DNA of 64,000 nucleotides from Mycolicibacterium fortuitum subsp. fortuitum (GTDB taxonomy: Bacteria; Actinomycetota; Actinomycetes; Mycobacteriales; Mycobacteriaceae), in contig NZ_AP025518.1 in the NCBI RefSeq assembly GCF_022179545.1, positions 2,294,001-2,358,000 on the forward strand. Direction: 5' to 3'. The notes beneath the pieces were generated by a model. That model was not told the origin of the DNA. It ran no database searches and was given only the letters and a program-made list of their open reading frames with translations. Each line of letters starts with the position of its first letter. Positions within the stretch are counted from its first letter, which is position 1. Positions 23,058 through 35,250 of the stretch are shown piece after piece. Made by a program: the position numbers and the translations under genes.

Positions 23058-24596
23058 ATGACGGCTGCCCAACCCGCACAGGGTCAGCAACCCATCCGCA
23101 CCCGCGCCCTGATCATCGGCAGCGGGTTCTCGGGGATGGGGATGGCGATCGAACTGCAACGCCGCGGTGTCGACTTCCTCATCTTGGAGAAGGCCGACGA
23201 GTTCGGCGGCACGTGGCGTGACAACACCTACCCGGGATGTGCCTGCGACATCCCGTCGCACATGTACTCGTTCTCCTTCGAACCGAAGGCGGACTGGAGC
23301 CACATGTGGTCGTTCCAGCCCGAGATTCAGGACTACTTGCTGGGTGTGGCCAAAAAGTACGGGTTGCGGCGCTACACCCGCTTCAACACCCACGTGGACC
23401 GCGCGCACTGGGACGAGCAGGAGCTGCGCTGGCACGTCTTCAGCGACACGGGCCAGGAGTTCATCTCCCAGTTCCTGGTTTCGGGAGCTGGCGGCCTGCA
23501 CATCCCGCAGATTCCCGACATCGAGGGGCGCGAGGAATTTGCCGGCGCGGCGTTCCATTCCGCCGAGTGGGACCACAGCGTCGACCTCACCGGCAAGCGG
23601 GTCGCGGTGATCGGCACCGGTGCCAGCGCGATCCAGATCGTGCCCGAGATCGTCAAGGACGTCGCCGAGCTGCACCTCTACCAGCGCACCCCCGCATGGG
23701 TCATGCCTCGGGTGAACAACAAGTTCCCGCAGTGGATTCGGCGCATGTTCAGCTATGTGCCCGGTACCCGCGCGGCGATGCGTGCCGCAATCTACTGGAT
23801 CCACGAGGGCGTCGGATTCGCCATGACGCAGCAACCGCGGCTGCTCAAGATCGGCGAGGCGATGGGCCGCTACAACATCAACCGCAGCATCAAAGACCCT
23901 GAGCTGCGCCGCAAACTGACCCCGACCTACCGTGCCGGCTGTAAGCGAATCCTGAACTCCGACACCTACTATCGCGGGATCGCCAACCCCAAGACACAGG
24001 TGATCACCGAGTCCATCGCCCGGATGACGCCCACCGGCATCGTCACCGCCGACGGTGTCGAGCATCCGGTCGACGTCGTGGTGTTCGCCACCGGCTTCCA
24101 CGTCACCGATTCCTACACCTACGTCGACATCAAGGGCGCCGGCGGCGAGGATCTGGTGGACCGGTGGAACCGCGAGGGAATGTCGGCACACCGCGGCATC
24201 GCGGTCGCCGGGATGCCCAATCTGTTCTTTCTGCTGGGACCCAACACGGCCCTTGGCCACAACTCGGTGGTGTTCATGATCGAACAGCAGATCCGTTACG
24301 TCGGGCAGGCGATCGCCGCCGTCGACAAAGCCGGAGCCCAGGCACTCTCGCCGAGCCCGCGGGCCCAGGCGGAATCCAACAGTGAGCTGCAGCACGATCT
24401 GGCGCACACGGTGTTCAACACCGGAGGTTGCCGGAGCTGGTACATGGACGCCCACGGAGTCAACCGGACCCTGTGGAGCGGCATGACCTGGCAGTACTGG
24501 CTGGCAACGCGCAAGCTCGACCCCTCGGAGTTCGATTTCATCCGCGCGGGGCACGACACGAAAACACTAGATGCTGGGGTCCCCGCCGGGGCGTAG
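23058..24596 (+). CDS. Flavin-containing (Baeyer-Villiger type) monooxygenase
   Basis: 512 residues from the ATG at 23058, with AAAAGGA upstream. The FAD motif is IIGSGFSGMG near residue 18, followed by FGGTWRDNTYPGCACDIPSH, a hallmark of the group. The BVMO fingerprint appears as FAGAAFHSAEWDHS, and the NADPH motif is VAVIGTGASAIQ near residue 185. It would oxygenate ketones or similar substrates using NADPH and O2. Ortholog of Rv3049c. An inverted repeat (CTGGGAA/TTCCCAG, 23013-23042) precedes the ribosome site. Its last 11 codons overlap the first NrdR-like box of nrdF. Confidence 0.9.
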   Translation: MTAAQPAQGQQPIRTRALIIGSGFSGMGMAIELQRRGVDFLILEKADEFGGTWRDNTYPGCACDIPSHMYSFSFEPKADWSHMWSFQPEIQDYLLGVAKKYGLRRYTRFNTHVDRAHWDEQELRWHVFSDTGQEFISQFLVSGAGGLHIPQIPDIEGREEFAGAAFHSAEWDHSVDLTGKRVAVIGTGASAIQIVPEIVKDVAELHLYQRTPAWVMPRVNNKFPQWIRRMFSYVPGTRAAMRAAIYWIHEGVGFAMTQQPRLLKIGEAMGRYNINRSIKDPELRRKLTPTYRAGCKRILNSDTYYRGIANPKTQVITESIARMTPTGIVTADGVEHPVDVVVFATGFHVTDSYTYVDIKGAGGEDLVDRWNREGMSAHRGIAVAGMPNLFFLLGPNTALGHNSVVFMIEQQIRYVGQAIAAVDKAGAQALSPSPRAQAESNSELQHDLAHTVFNTGGCRSWYMDAHGVNRTLWSGMTWQYWLATRKLDPSEFDFIRAGHDTKTLDAGVPAGA

Positions 24597-24611
24597 CCCC
24601 AGGGGTAGTGT
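24564..24611 (+). promoter_or_regulatory. Pair of candidate NrdR boxes upstream of nrdF
   Basis: Box 1 at 24564-24579 begins ACACTAGATG and box 2 at 24596-24611 ends GGGGTAGTGT. The outer half-sites ACACTA and TAGTGT are intact and the centres are 32 bp apart, exactly the spacing of the nrdHIE boxes at 8030-8077. Box 1 lies within the 3' end of the monooxygenase gene. Confidence 0.6.
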
Positions 24612-24647
24612 CGTGGGTGCTGTCCGGCAAACAAAACAACCTGGTGA

Positions 24648-25634
<987 letters not shown>

Positions 25635-25695
25635 GCGCTGCCCCCTCAGCGTCTCTCCAGTGAGCTGACAGCTGGCGCTGATATCAAGAGAGCTG

Positions 25696-27069
25696 ATGCA
25701 CCAGCTCATTGCGCAGATCTCACTGATCCACGGCTGGTTCCCGGTTGTCGTTCAGCTGATCGCTGCGCTGCTTCTGGGAGCCGCCGTGGGCTGGCGCACG
25801 CCCCGGTGGCGTTTTCGGATCCTGCCGGCGCTGGTGGCTGCGGCGGCCGTTTTGGCCGGCGTGACCTACTGGTACATCGACTCGATCGGAGTGGCGGGCA
25901 ACGCGGGGCCGCCCGAATTGTGGGTCTGGATCGCGTTGAGCGCCCTGGCGGTCGGTGTCGCCGCGGTGGGCTGGGTGAGTGCCCGATGGTGGCGCCGCAC
26001 CGCGTCAGTGGCGGCGATCGCGGTCTGCGGGCTGGCGTGCGCGCTGACTCTCAACATGTGGGTCGGATACTTCCCGACGGTGGACGGCATGTGGAAGCAG
26101 CTGACATCGAGTCCACTGCCGGGGCAGACGGACCGGCTGACCGTGACGAAGATGCAGCTGGCCCACTTTCAGCCTCCGAGCGGGGTTCTGGTTCCGGTGA
26201 CCATCGATTCGCAGGCTTCCGGATTCAGCCACCGCACCGAGCTCGTCTACCTGCCACCGGCGTGGTTCGCCAGCACCCCGCCACCCGAACTTCCGGCGGT
26301 CATGATGATCGGCTCACAACTGAACACCCCGGCCGACTGGCTGCGCGCAGGCAACGTGCTGGGCATCCTCGACGGGTTCGCGGCTGCCCACGGCGGCAAC
26401 GCGCCGGTGTTCGTGTTCGTCGATGCCACCGGTTCTTTCACCAACGACACCGAGTGTGTCAACGGAGTCCGGGGTAACGCTGCCGATCATCTGACCAAGG
26501 ATGTTGTCCCGTACCTGATCTCGAACTTCGGGGTGCGCGCGGATCGAGACGGCTGGGGGATTGCGGGCTGGTCGATGGGCGGCACCTGCGCGGTGGATCT
26601 GACCCTCATGCATCCTGACATGTTCCGGTCGTTCATCGACATCGCCGGTGATCTACGCCCGAACACGGGAGACAGGACACAGACGATCAACCGGCTGTTC
26701 GGCGGGGACGCCGAGGCCTGGGCGTCCTACGATCCGGTCACCATCATGCACCGGCACGGTCCGTACTCCGACGTGTCGGCATGGTTTGAGGTGCCGCACC
26801 GTGGCGGTGTGACGCACGATCCCGCAGCCAATCCCGAGGCACAGGACGTCGCCGCGACCACGCTGTGCGACGCGGCGCGCGCCGAAGCGATCACGTGCAC
26901 GGTGCAGACCGCGCCGGGCCGCCACGACTGGGCGTTCGCCAACAACGCTTTTGGCGCCGCTCTGCCGTGGTTGGCCGGCCAGCTGAACACCCCGGGCGTG
27001 GAAGAGACCCAGCTGCCGGCGTCGACGCTCGGGCCGCAACCTACGAACGTCCAGGCCGCCCCGCGCTGA
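25696..27069 (+). CDS. Membrane-anchored alpha/beta-hydrolase (esterase D/mycolyltransferase-like fold)
   Basis: 457 residues from the ATG at 25696, with AAGAGAG upstream. Four hydrophobic helices occupy residues about 15-120 (for example VVVQLIAALLLGAAVGW and LWVWIALSALAVGVAAVGWV). The soluble part, after residue 150, has HRTELVYLPPAWF and a nucleophile elbow GWSMGGTCAVDL near residue 290. The acid/His end is APGRHDWAFANNAFGAALPW. The LPPxWF and H-D-W pattern is that of the antigen-85/esterase D superfamily. An extracytoplasmic esterase or acyltransferase is likely. Substrate unknown. Confidence 0.82.
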   Translation: MHQLIAQISLIHGWFPVVVQLIAALLLGAAVGWRTPRWRFRILPALVAAAAVLAGVTYWYIDSIGVAGNAGPPELWVWIALSALAVGVAAVGWVSARWWRRTASVAAIAVCGLACALTLNMWVGYFPTVDGMWKQLTSSPLPGQTDRLTVTKMQLAHFQPPSGVLVPVTIDSQASGFSHRTELVYLPPAWFASTPPPELPAVMMIGSQLNTPADWLRAGNVLGILDGFAAAHGGNAPVFVFVDATGSFTNDTECVNGVRGNAADHLTKDVVPYLISNFGVRADRDGWGIAGWSMGGTCAVDLTLMHPDMFRSFIDIAGDLRPNTGDRTQTINRLFGGDAEAWASYDPVTIMHRHGPYSDVSAWFEVPHRGGVTHDPAANPEAQDVAATTLCDAARAEAITCTVQTAPGRHDWAFANNAFGAALPWLAGQLNTPGVEETQLPASTLGPQPTNVQAAPR

Positions 27070-27089
27070 GAATCTGCGTGTGAGCAGAT

Positions 27090-28577
27090 CTACCGGCCCC
27101 GAGCGGGTTGGGCAGCCGTCGAGGCCGACGACGACGGCAGTGTCGAGGGACGCTCGATGATCGTCGAATTCCGCCCGCCCACACGGTAACTGGCGCCACG
27201 ATGCTCATCAGCGAGGCGGTCGCCGTTGCCCAGTAGCTTGTTGCGCAGGGTGCCCGGTGCGTACTCGGTCTGATAGGCGCCCCGCTCGGTCAGCACGGGC
27301 ACGACGTGGTCGATGAATTCGGCGAACGAGCCCGGCGTGATCGCATACGCCAGGTTGAAACCGTCGACGTCGGTCTCCTCGACCCACTCCTGCAGGGTGT
27401 CGGCGACATGCACGCCCGACCCGACGATGCGCGGTCCCATACCGCCGATCTCACCCCATTCGGCGATGTCGCGTACGTTCCACTCGCCGCCTTTGTCCGA
27501 CGCGGACTGAAACGCCTTGACCGCGGACAGGATGGCGTTCGAATCCACGTTGCCGATGGGTTCGTCAAGGCCGTACCGGGCCAGGTCCACACCCATCCAC
27601 CCGGACATGAACACCAGCGCACCCTCGGGATCGCCGTAGGTCAGGTACTCGGCATGCCGGGCGTGGGCTTGCTCGTCGGTCTCACCGGTGATGATGGTGG
27701 TGAGGTTGAAGATCTTGGCCGAGTACGGGTCCCGCCCCGCCAACTCGAGCTCGGCGCGGATCGTGGAAACCGTTTCGCGCAGTAGGGCTTTGGTGGGCGC
27801 GGCGGTGAAGATGGCCTCGGCGTTCTCCGCGGCGAAGCGGACTCCGCGCGGCGAGGAGCCGGCCTGGTAGATGACTGGTGTTCGCTGCAGAGAAGGCTCG
27901 GCCAGATGTACCCCCGGGACGCTGAAATGGGTTCCGGAATGGCCGATGTGGTGCACCTTGGCCGGATCGGTGAAGACCCCGCGTTCGGCGTCGCGCACCA
28001 CCGCGTCGTCCTCCCAGGACCCTTCCCACAACTTGTAGAGCACCTCGAGGTACTCGTCGGCATGGTCGTAACGTGCATCGTGCGCCGGCTGATCGGTCTG
28101 GCCCATGTTGCGTGCGGCCGCAGGGAGGTAGCCGGTGACGACGTTCCAGCCCACCCGGCCGTTGGTCAGGTGATCCAGCGTCGACATCCGCCGGGCGAAC
28201 GGGTAGGGATGCTCGAATCCGGTCCCGGTGGTGATTCCGAAGCCCAGGTTCTCGGTGACCAACGCCATCGCCGACACCAGCAGCATCGGGTCGCCCACCG
28301 GGATCTGCGCGGCCTGGCGGATGGCCGCTTCGTCGCTGGCCCCGTACACGTCGTATGTGCCCAGCACGTCGGCGATGAAGAGACCGTCAAAACGCCCGCG
28401 TTCCAACAACTTCGCCAGCTCGGTCCAGTAGGTGATGTCCTTGTAGCGCCAGGACTGGTCTTCCGGGTGGCGCCACAGGCCAGGGGACTGGTGGGCGACA
28501 CAATTCATGTCGAAGGCATTGAAGCGGATCACGCGGGTCACCGTGCCGAGGATTCCGCGACTGTGGCGATCGGTCAC
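27090..28577 (-). CDS. LLM-class flavin-dependent monooxygenase (NtaA/DszA family)
   Basis: Up to 495 residues from a GTG at 28577. A second GTG at 28541 (MTRVIRFNAFDMN) fits the family's usual start better, but neither has a clear ribosome site. Family marks are IRFNAFDMNCVAHQSPGLW at the start, RGRFDGLFIADVLG, STLDHLTNGRVGWNVVTGYL near residue 130 and VIYQAGSSPRGVRFAAENAE near 240. These enzymes use reduced FMN supplied by a separate reductase to oxidise organosulfur, aminopolycarboxylate or alkane substrates. No reductase gene is adjacent; the flavin reductase at 7243 is distant. Substrate unknown. Confidence 0.87.
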   Translation of the reverse strand: MTDRHSRGILGTVTRVIRFNAFDMNCVAHQSPGLWRHPEDQSWRYKDITYWTELAKLLERGRFDGLFIADVLGTYDVYGASDEAAIRQAAQIPVGDPMLLVSAMALVTENLGFGITTGTGFEHPYPFARRMSTLDHLTNGRVGWNVVTGYLPAAARNMGQTDQPAHDARYDHADEYLEVLYKLWEGSWEDDAVVRDAERGVFTDPAKVHHIGHSGTHFSVPGVHLAEPSLQRTPVIYQAGSSPRGVRFAAENAEAIFTAAPTKALLRETVSTIRAELELAGRDPYSAKIFNLTTIITGETDEQAHARHAEYLTYGDPEGALVFMSGWMGVDLARYGLDEPIGNVDSNAILSAVKAFQSASDKGGEWNVRDIAEWGEIGGMGPRIVGSGVHVADTLQEWVEETDVDGFNLAYAITPGSFAEFIDHVVPVLTERGAYQTEYAPGTLRNKLLGNGDRLADEHRGASYRVGGRNSTIIERPSTLPSSSASTAAQPARGR

Positions 28578-28686
28578 CGGTTGTGTTCAGCGGGATTGTT
28601 TTTGGCGGTAAACCACGAATGAATGACCACCCAACTGTCGGCGCGTCCAGTGGTGGGATGGCCGGGCAGCCGCGAAACTTAGCCGG

Positions 28687-29025
28687 GTGTCAACAAAGTC
28701 GCTGCTGATCTCGGTCCTGAACTGGTTGCGTGCCGGTTATCCGGAAGGGGTTCCGGGCACCGATCGGGTGCCGCTGCTCGCGCTGCTGAGGGCTACGCCG
28801 CTCACCGAAGAGCAGGTGGCCGAGGTGGTGCGCAATATCGCCGAGGCGGCAGCGCCTGCCGATGTTGACGATCCGATCAAGCGCGACGACATCGCGGAGT
28901 TCATCGCCGATGTCACCGATCACGATGCCGGCCCGGAGAACATCGCGCGGGTCGCGGCAAAACTGGCCGCGGCGGGCTGGCCGCTGGCCGGAGTCGATCT
29001 GGAGGCCGACGCCGGCCCCGAATGA
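28687..29025 (+). CDS. DUF3349 family protein
   Basis: 112 residues from a GTG at 28687. Three-helix-bundle features typical of DUF3349 are visible: LISVLNWLRAGYPEGVPGTD, then PLLALLRATPLTEEQVAEVV and VAAKLAAAGWPLAG. This is a small soluble mycobacterial family of unknown function, orthologous to Rv3046c in the same place between nrdF and adhC. It ends beside a long inverted repeat (29042-29117) and converges on adhC. Confidence 0.85.
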   Translation: MSTKSLLISVLNWLRAGYPEGVPGTDRVPLLALLRATPLTEEQVAEVVRNIAEAAAPADVDDPIKRDDIAEFIADVTDHDAGPENIARVAAKLAAAGWPLAGVDLEADAGPE

Positions 29026-29041
29026 CGGCCGACAACGCATT

Positions 29042-29117
29042 ACGCCGAGGATTGCAGCCACCAGGTGACTTGTTCTGATCCGGGACATCGCTGACAGGTG
29101 ACTGCAATCCTCGGCGT
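29042..29117. terminator. Long inverted repeat between convergent genes
   Basis: A 21-nt arm at 29042-29062 (beginning ACGCCGAGGATTGCAG) pairs with 29097-29117 (ending CTGCAATCCTCGGCGT) with one mismatch and a 34-nt loop. It lies between DUF3349 and adhC and probably ends transcription from both sides. Its sequence differs from the GGCCAGTTG hairpin family. Confidence 0.65.
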
Positions 29118-29132
29118 TGACGAGAGTTTCGG

Positions 29133-30182
29133 CTAGCCGCGCAGCGAGGCGGTGTCGATCACGAAGCGGTACCGCACGTCACTGGCGAGAACACGCTCGT
29201 AGGCCTCGTTGATGTATTCGGGTGCGATGACCTCGATCTCCGGGGTCACGTCGTGCTCGGCGCAGAAGTCCAGCATCTCCTGGGTCTCGGGGATGCCGCC
29301 GATCATCGAACCGGACAGGCTGCGGCGCATTCCGGCCAGCGGGAACGGCGGAACCTCCATGGCGTGCTCGGGCATGCCGAGCTCCACCAGGGTGCCGTCC
29401 ACGGCCAGCAGGCCCAGGAAGGCGCCGAGGTCGAGGTTTGCCGACACGGTGTTGAGGATCAGGTCGAAGCGCCCGCGCAGTTTGCGGAACGTGTCCGGGT
29501 CGCCGGTCGCGTAGTACTCGTCGGCGCCCAGGCGCAGGCCGTCTTCCATCTTCTTCAACGACTGCGACAGCACGGTGACATGTGCACCCATCGCCTTGGC
29601 GAGCTTGACGCCGACGTGGCCCAGACCACCGAGGCCGATGACGGCGACCTTCTTGCCCGGGCCGGCATTCCAGTGCCGCAGCGGGGAGTAGGTCGTGATG
29701 CCCGCGCACAGCAGGGGAGCGGCTTTGTCCAGCGGGATGCTGTCGGGGATGCGCAGCACGTAGTTCTCGTCGACGACGATGGCGCCGCTGTACCCGCCGT
29801 ATGTCGGCGTGCCGTCGCGCTCGGTCGAGTTGTAGGTGGCGATCATGCCGCCGCCGGTGCAGTACTGCTGCAGGCCGGCCTTGCAGTTGTCGCACTCACG
29901 GCATGAGTCGACGAAGCACCCGACTCCGACGTGGTCGCCGACCTTGTACTTCGTGACCTCGGAGCCGACCGCCGTGACGACGCCGGCGATCTCGTGGCCG
30001 GCCACCACCGGGTAGTTCGGGGTACCCCATTCGGCCTTCACCGTGTGGATGTCGGAGTGACAGATGCCGGCGAAGTGAATGTCGAAGGCCACGTCGTGCG
30101 GGCCTACCTCGCGGCGGGTGATGGTGGTCTTGGCCAAAGGTTCGGTCGCCGAGTTGGCGGCATAGGCATAAACAGTGCTCAT
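29133..30182 (-). CDS. adhC: Zinc-dependent alcohol dehydrogenase AdhC
   Basis: 349 residues from the ATG at 30182, with AGAGGG upstream. Catalytic zinc ligands lie in GICHSDIH (Cys, His), GHEIAGVV (His-Glu) and a later Cys. The structural zinc cluster [15 protein letters not shown] is complete. The NAD(P) motif is [20 protein letters not shown]. It belongs to the cinnamyl alcohol dehydrogenase-like NADP-dependent group. Ortholog of Rv3045, probably acting on aliphatic or aromatic aldehydes. A TAATCT -10-like hexamer (30230-30225) and a palindrome ACTGCC-N6-GGCAGT (30247-30264) lie upstream. Confidence 0.93.
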   Translation of the reverse strand: MSTVYAYAANSATEPLAKTTITRREVGPHDVAFDIHFAGICHSDIHTVKAEWGTPNYPVVAGHEIAGVVTAVGSEVTKYKVGDHVGVGCFVDSCRECDNCKAGLQQYCTGGGMIATYNSTERDGTPTYGGYSGAIVVDENYVLRIPDSIPLDKAAPLLCAGITTYSPLRHWNAGPGKKVAVIGLGGLGHVGVKLAKAMGAHVTVLSQSLKKMEDGLRLGADEYYATGDPDTFRKLRGRFDLILNTVSANLDLGAFLGLLAVDGTLVELGMPEHAMEVPPFPLAGMRRSLSGSMIGGIPETQEMLDFCAEHDVTPEIEVIAPEYINEAYERVLASDVRYRFVIDTASLRG

Positions 30183-30311
30183 CAAAGCCCTCTTTGCTCG
30201 TCGTCTGTGTACGTATCCCGGAAAAGATTAGTCCGGTTAACTGACTACTGCCTGAGACGGCAGTCCGAAGCGTGCAACGACGCAGGCGGCGAGGGTAATC
30301 CCAGGGAGAGC

Positions 30312-30350
30312 TGTGACATATCTCCCCGATCAAGTCGGGGGTGCGTCACA
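30312..30350 (-). terminator. Hairpin at the 3' end of the YciI gene
   Basis: TGTGAC (30312-30317) and CTCCCCGA (30322-30329) pair with TCGGGGG (30335-30341) and GTCACA (30345-30350) around TCAAG. The stem spans the YciI stop codon region and can end minus-strand transcripts. Confidence 0.55.
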
Positions 30351-30621
30351 ACCCGGGCGCGCGGAACGCTCCGTTGAAGGACGTGCGCTCGCAGCTGATG
30401 AGCCCGGCCAGGGTGTAGGGGTCGCGGGCGATCAGGTCCTCGACCTCGTCCTCAGTGAGGTCTCCGGTGACGAGCACCGCGCCCGTCGCCGATTCCAGAC
30501 GCCCGGCCAGCACGATGCGGCCTGCGGCGACTTCCTCCTCGAGCCACGCGATGTGGGCGGGACGAGTCTGGTCGACGACGTCGATGGGTTGGGTGTACGT
30601 GGTGGTGAGGACGTGGAACAC
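30346..30621 (-). CDS. YciI family protein
   Basis: 91 residues from a GTG at 30621 (MFHVLTTTYTQPIDVVDQ). The family pattern is visible: an HVL-type first strand, then TRPAHIAWLEEEVAAGRIVLAGRL, followed by DPYTLAGLISCERTSFNGAF. YciI-like proteins are small ferredoxin-like-fold proteins, some with weak hydrolase or dehalogenase-like chemistry. TAATCT (30634-30629) ends 7 nt before the GTG, so transcription is probably leaderless and starts inside the end of fecB. Longer in-frame starts exist but run into fecB. Role unknown. Confidence 0.75.
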   Translation of the reverse strand: MFHVLTTTYTQPIDVVDQTRPAHIAWLEEEVAAGRIVLAGRLESATGAVLVTGDLTEDEVEDLIARDPYTLAGLISCERTSFNGAFRAPGL

Positions 30622-30631
30622 GTGGGTGAGA

Positions 30632-31705
30632 TTAGTTGATCGGAGCGTTGACCCAGCGCAGGTCATCGAGGATCCCACGGGCCGCCACGATGTTCTGCCC
30701 GGTCTGCCAGACCTCGTTGTTCACTACGAAGACCCGGTTGTCCTTGGCTGCCGACAAGTCCCGCCAGGCCGTGCTCTGCAGGATCTTGGGTGCGTTGTCC
30801 CTGGCTGCCGCGGACGCGAACGAGACATAGACGATGTCGGCGTCGGCGATGCGGTAGTCGGCGTCGGTGGTACCCAGCTCTACATAGGGCTTATCGGTAA
30901 ACCGTTGGGCAGCAGGACGGTCCAACCCCACTGCCGCCAGCACGCTGCTGGGGAAGGTGTCGGCGCCGAATACCCGGACGCTGTTCTCGGTCAACTGCAC
31001 AACCGCGGCCTGGAAGTGCGCGGCGTCGTTCTGCGCGCCGGTATCGCGGGCGGCTTCGTCGAACTTCGCGATCAGGTCGGCCGCGGCGTCCGCCCGACCG
31101 GTCGCCGCGCCCACCGCGCGCAAGGTGTCGCGCCAGGCGGCGCCGGGCGCACCGGTGAACACCGTCGGGGCAATCGCCGACAGCGCACCGAACGAGGCAG
31201 GGGTGAGAGTGGCAGACCCCAGGATCAGCTCCGGGTCGGCCGCCTTGACGGCGTCGAGATCGGGCGCGGTCCGGGTACCGGCGGGTGCGACCTTGTGTAC
31301 GACGCCGCCCAGATAGGAGGGCTGCTCGGAAGAACCGTCCGGCAGCGCGGCCGCGACGATCCGGGACTGCAGTCCCAGTGCACACAACGCATCCAGCTGA
31401 TCGCCCGACAGCACGACGATGCGTTGTGGATCGCCGCGCACCTCGGTGGACTCCGGAATGTCGCCGCCCTCGGCCCGCGCGTTGCGAACCTCACGCGCCG
31501 ACTGATCGGCGGCAGCGGGCTCGGCCGCGCAGGATTCGTCGGGCCTGCGCTGATTACCCAGCACGCCCGCGTCGGCAATTTTCGTGACGCTCGTGGAGAT
31601 CGACGTCTGCGCCTGGGGCGTCTGCTCGGCCGAACCGCATCCACTGGCGAGTGTCGCGGCCGCGGCGATCATCGCGACTGCGGCGCGAGGTCGATTCATC
31701 AGCAC
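30632..31705 (-). CDS. fecB: Periplasmic-binding lipoprotein FecB
   Basis: 357 residues from a GTG at 31705; an ATG two codons later is equally possible. The lipobox LASGC gives Cys23. The binding-protein fold has RIVVLSGDQLDALCALGL, DLDAVKAADPELILGSATL and a C-terminal FVVNNEVWQTGQNIVAARG. This is the FecB/FepB class III siderophore- or heme-binding family. Ortholog of Rv3044, linked in M. tuberculosis to iron acquisition. No permease or ATPase gene lies beside it, as in M. tuberculosis. Divergent from ctaD. Confidence 0.9.
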   Translation of the reverse strand: MLMNRPRAAVAMIAAAATLASGCGSAEQTPQAQTSISTSVTKIADAGVLGNQRRPDESCAAEPAAADQSAREVRNARAEGGDIPESTEVRGDPQRIVVLSGDQLDALCALGLQSRIVAAALPDGSSEQPSYLGGVVHKVAPAGTRTAPDLDAVKAADPELILGSATLTPASFGALSAIAPTVFTGAPGAAWRDTLRAVGAATGRADAAADLIAKFDEAARDTGAQNDAAHFQAAVVQLTENSVRVFGADTFPSSVLAAVGLDRPAAQRFTDKPYVELGTTDADYRIADADIVYVSFASAAARDNAPKILQSTAWRDLSAAKDNRVFVVNNEVWQTGQNIVAARGILDDLRWVNAPIN

Positions 31706-31833
31706 CGGGCGACCGTAACATTCACAGCTTTGCTGCTGGTCAGGGCCTCGCCGCCGAAAGTTGCGCCGTCGCGGCGCGACTCAGTACGACAGTTTGTAGG
31801 ACCCAGGGGCGGACAGACCGTCGGGAGCGTTAG

Positions 31834-34896
<3,063 letters not shown>

Positions 34897-34934
34897 CACC
34901 GCCCCTGGGTCCTCCCTGAAGTAGGGTGTGGGGC

Positions 34935-35243
34935 ATGGCGAACTTGAAGCACACGGGCGTGGTTGGCGTGTTCGCCGTTGCGGCGGTTCTGGGACAGTTG
35001 GTGGTCGCGGCCCCGGCCGAGGCCAAGCGATGCCCGTCGGGAACGGTGCAGACCAAGTTCGAGGGCGTGTGCGTGGCCGGTTCGTCCGGCGGCGGCATGG
35101 GCGCGGTGGCGCCGCCGGTGATGGCGCCCAGTGCCGGGGGAACCAACATCACGAACCGGCCCGGCGAGCTGCCGACCGTGAACGGCATTCCGTGCACCAT
35201 CGAGCACTACAGCACCTGCTACGCCATGTCGCAGCAGCCGTGA
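34935..35243 (+). CDS. Small secreted protein of unknown function
   Basis: 102 residues from the ATG at 34935. TAGGGT at 34922-34927 ends 7 nt before it, and GGGG also lies upstream, so leaderless or ordinary initiation are both possible. The signal peptide (VGVFAVAAVLGQLVVAAPAEA) is cleaved near residue 30. The mature part has Cys residues in KRCPSGTVQTKFEGVCVAG and IPCTIEHYSTCYAM, separated by a Gly/Ala/Pro-rich linker; two disulfides are plausible. No family recognised. It converges on yczR 7 nt away. Confidence 0.7.
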   Translation: MANLKHTGVVGVFAVAAVLGQLVVAAPAEAKRCPSGTVQTKFEGVCVAGSSGGGMGAVAPPVMAPSAGGTNITNRPGELPTVNGIPCTIEHYSTCYAMSQQP

Positions 35244-35250
35244 TCGCTGC

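Noticed and set aside
22983..24554. 523-codon minus-strand frame opposite the monooxygenase
   Set aside because: Low-complexity shadow; the plus-strand frame has all BVMO motifs.
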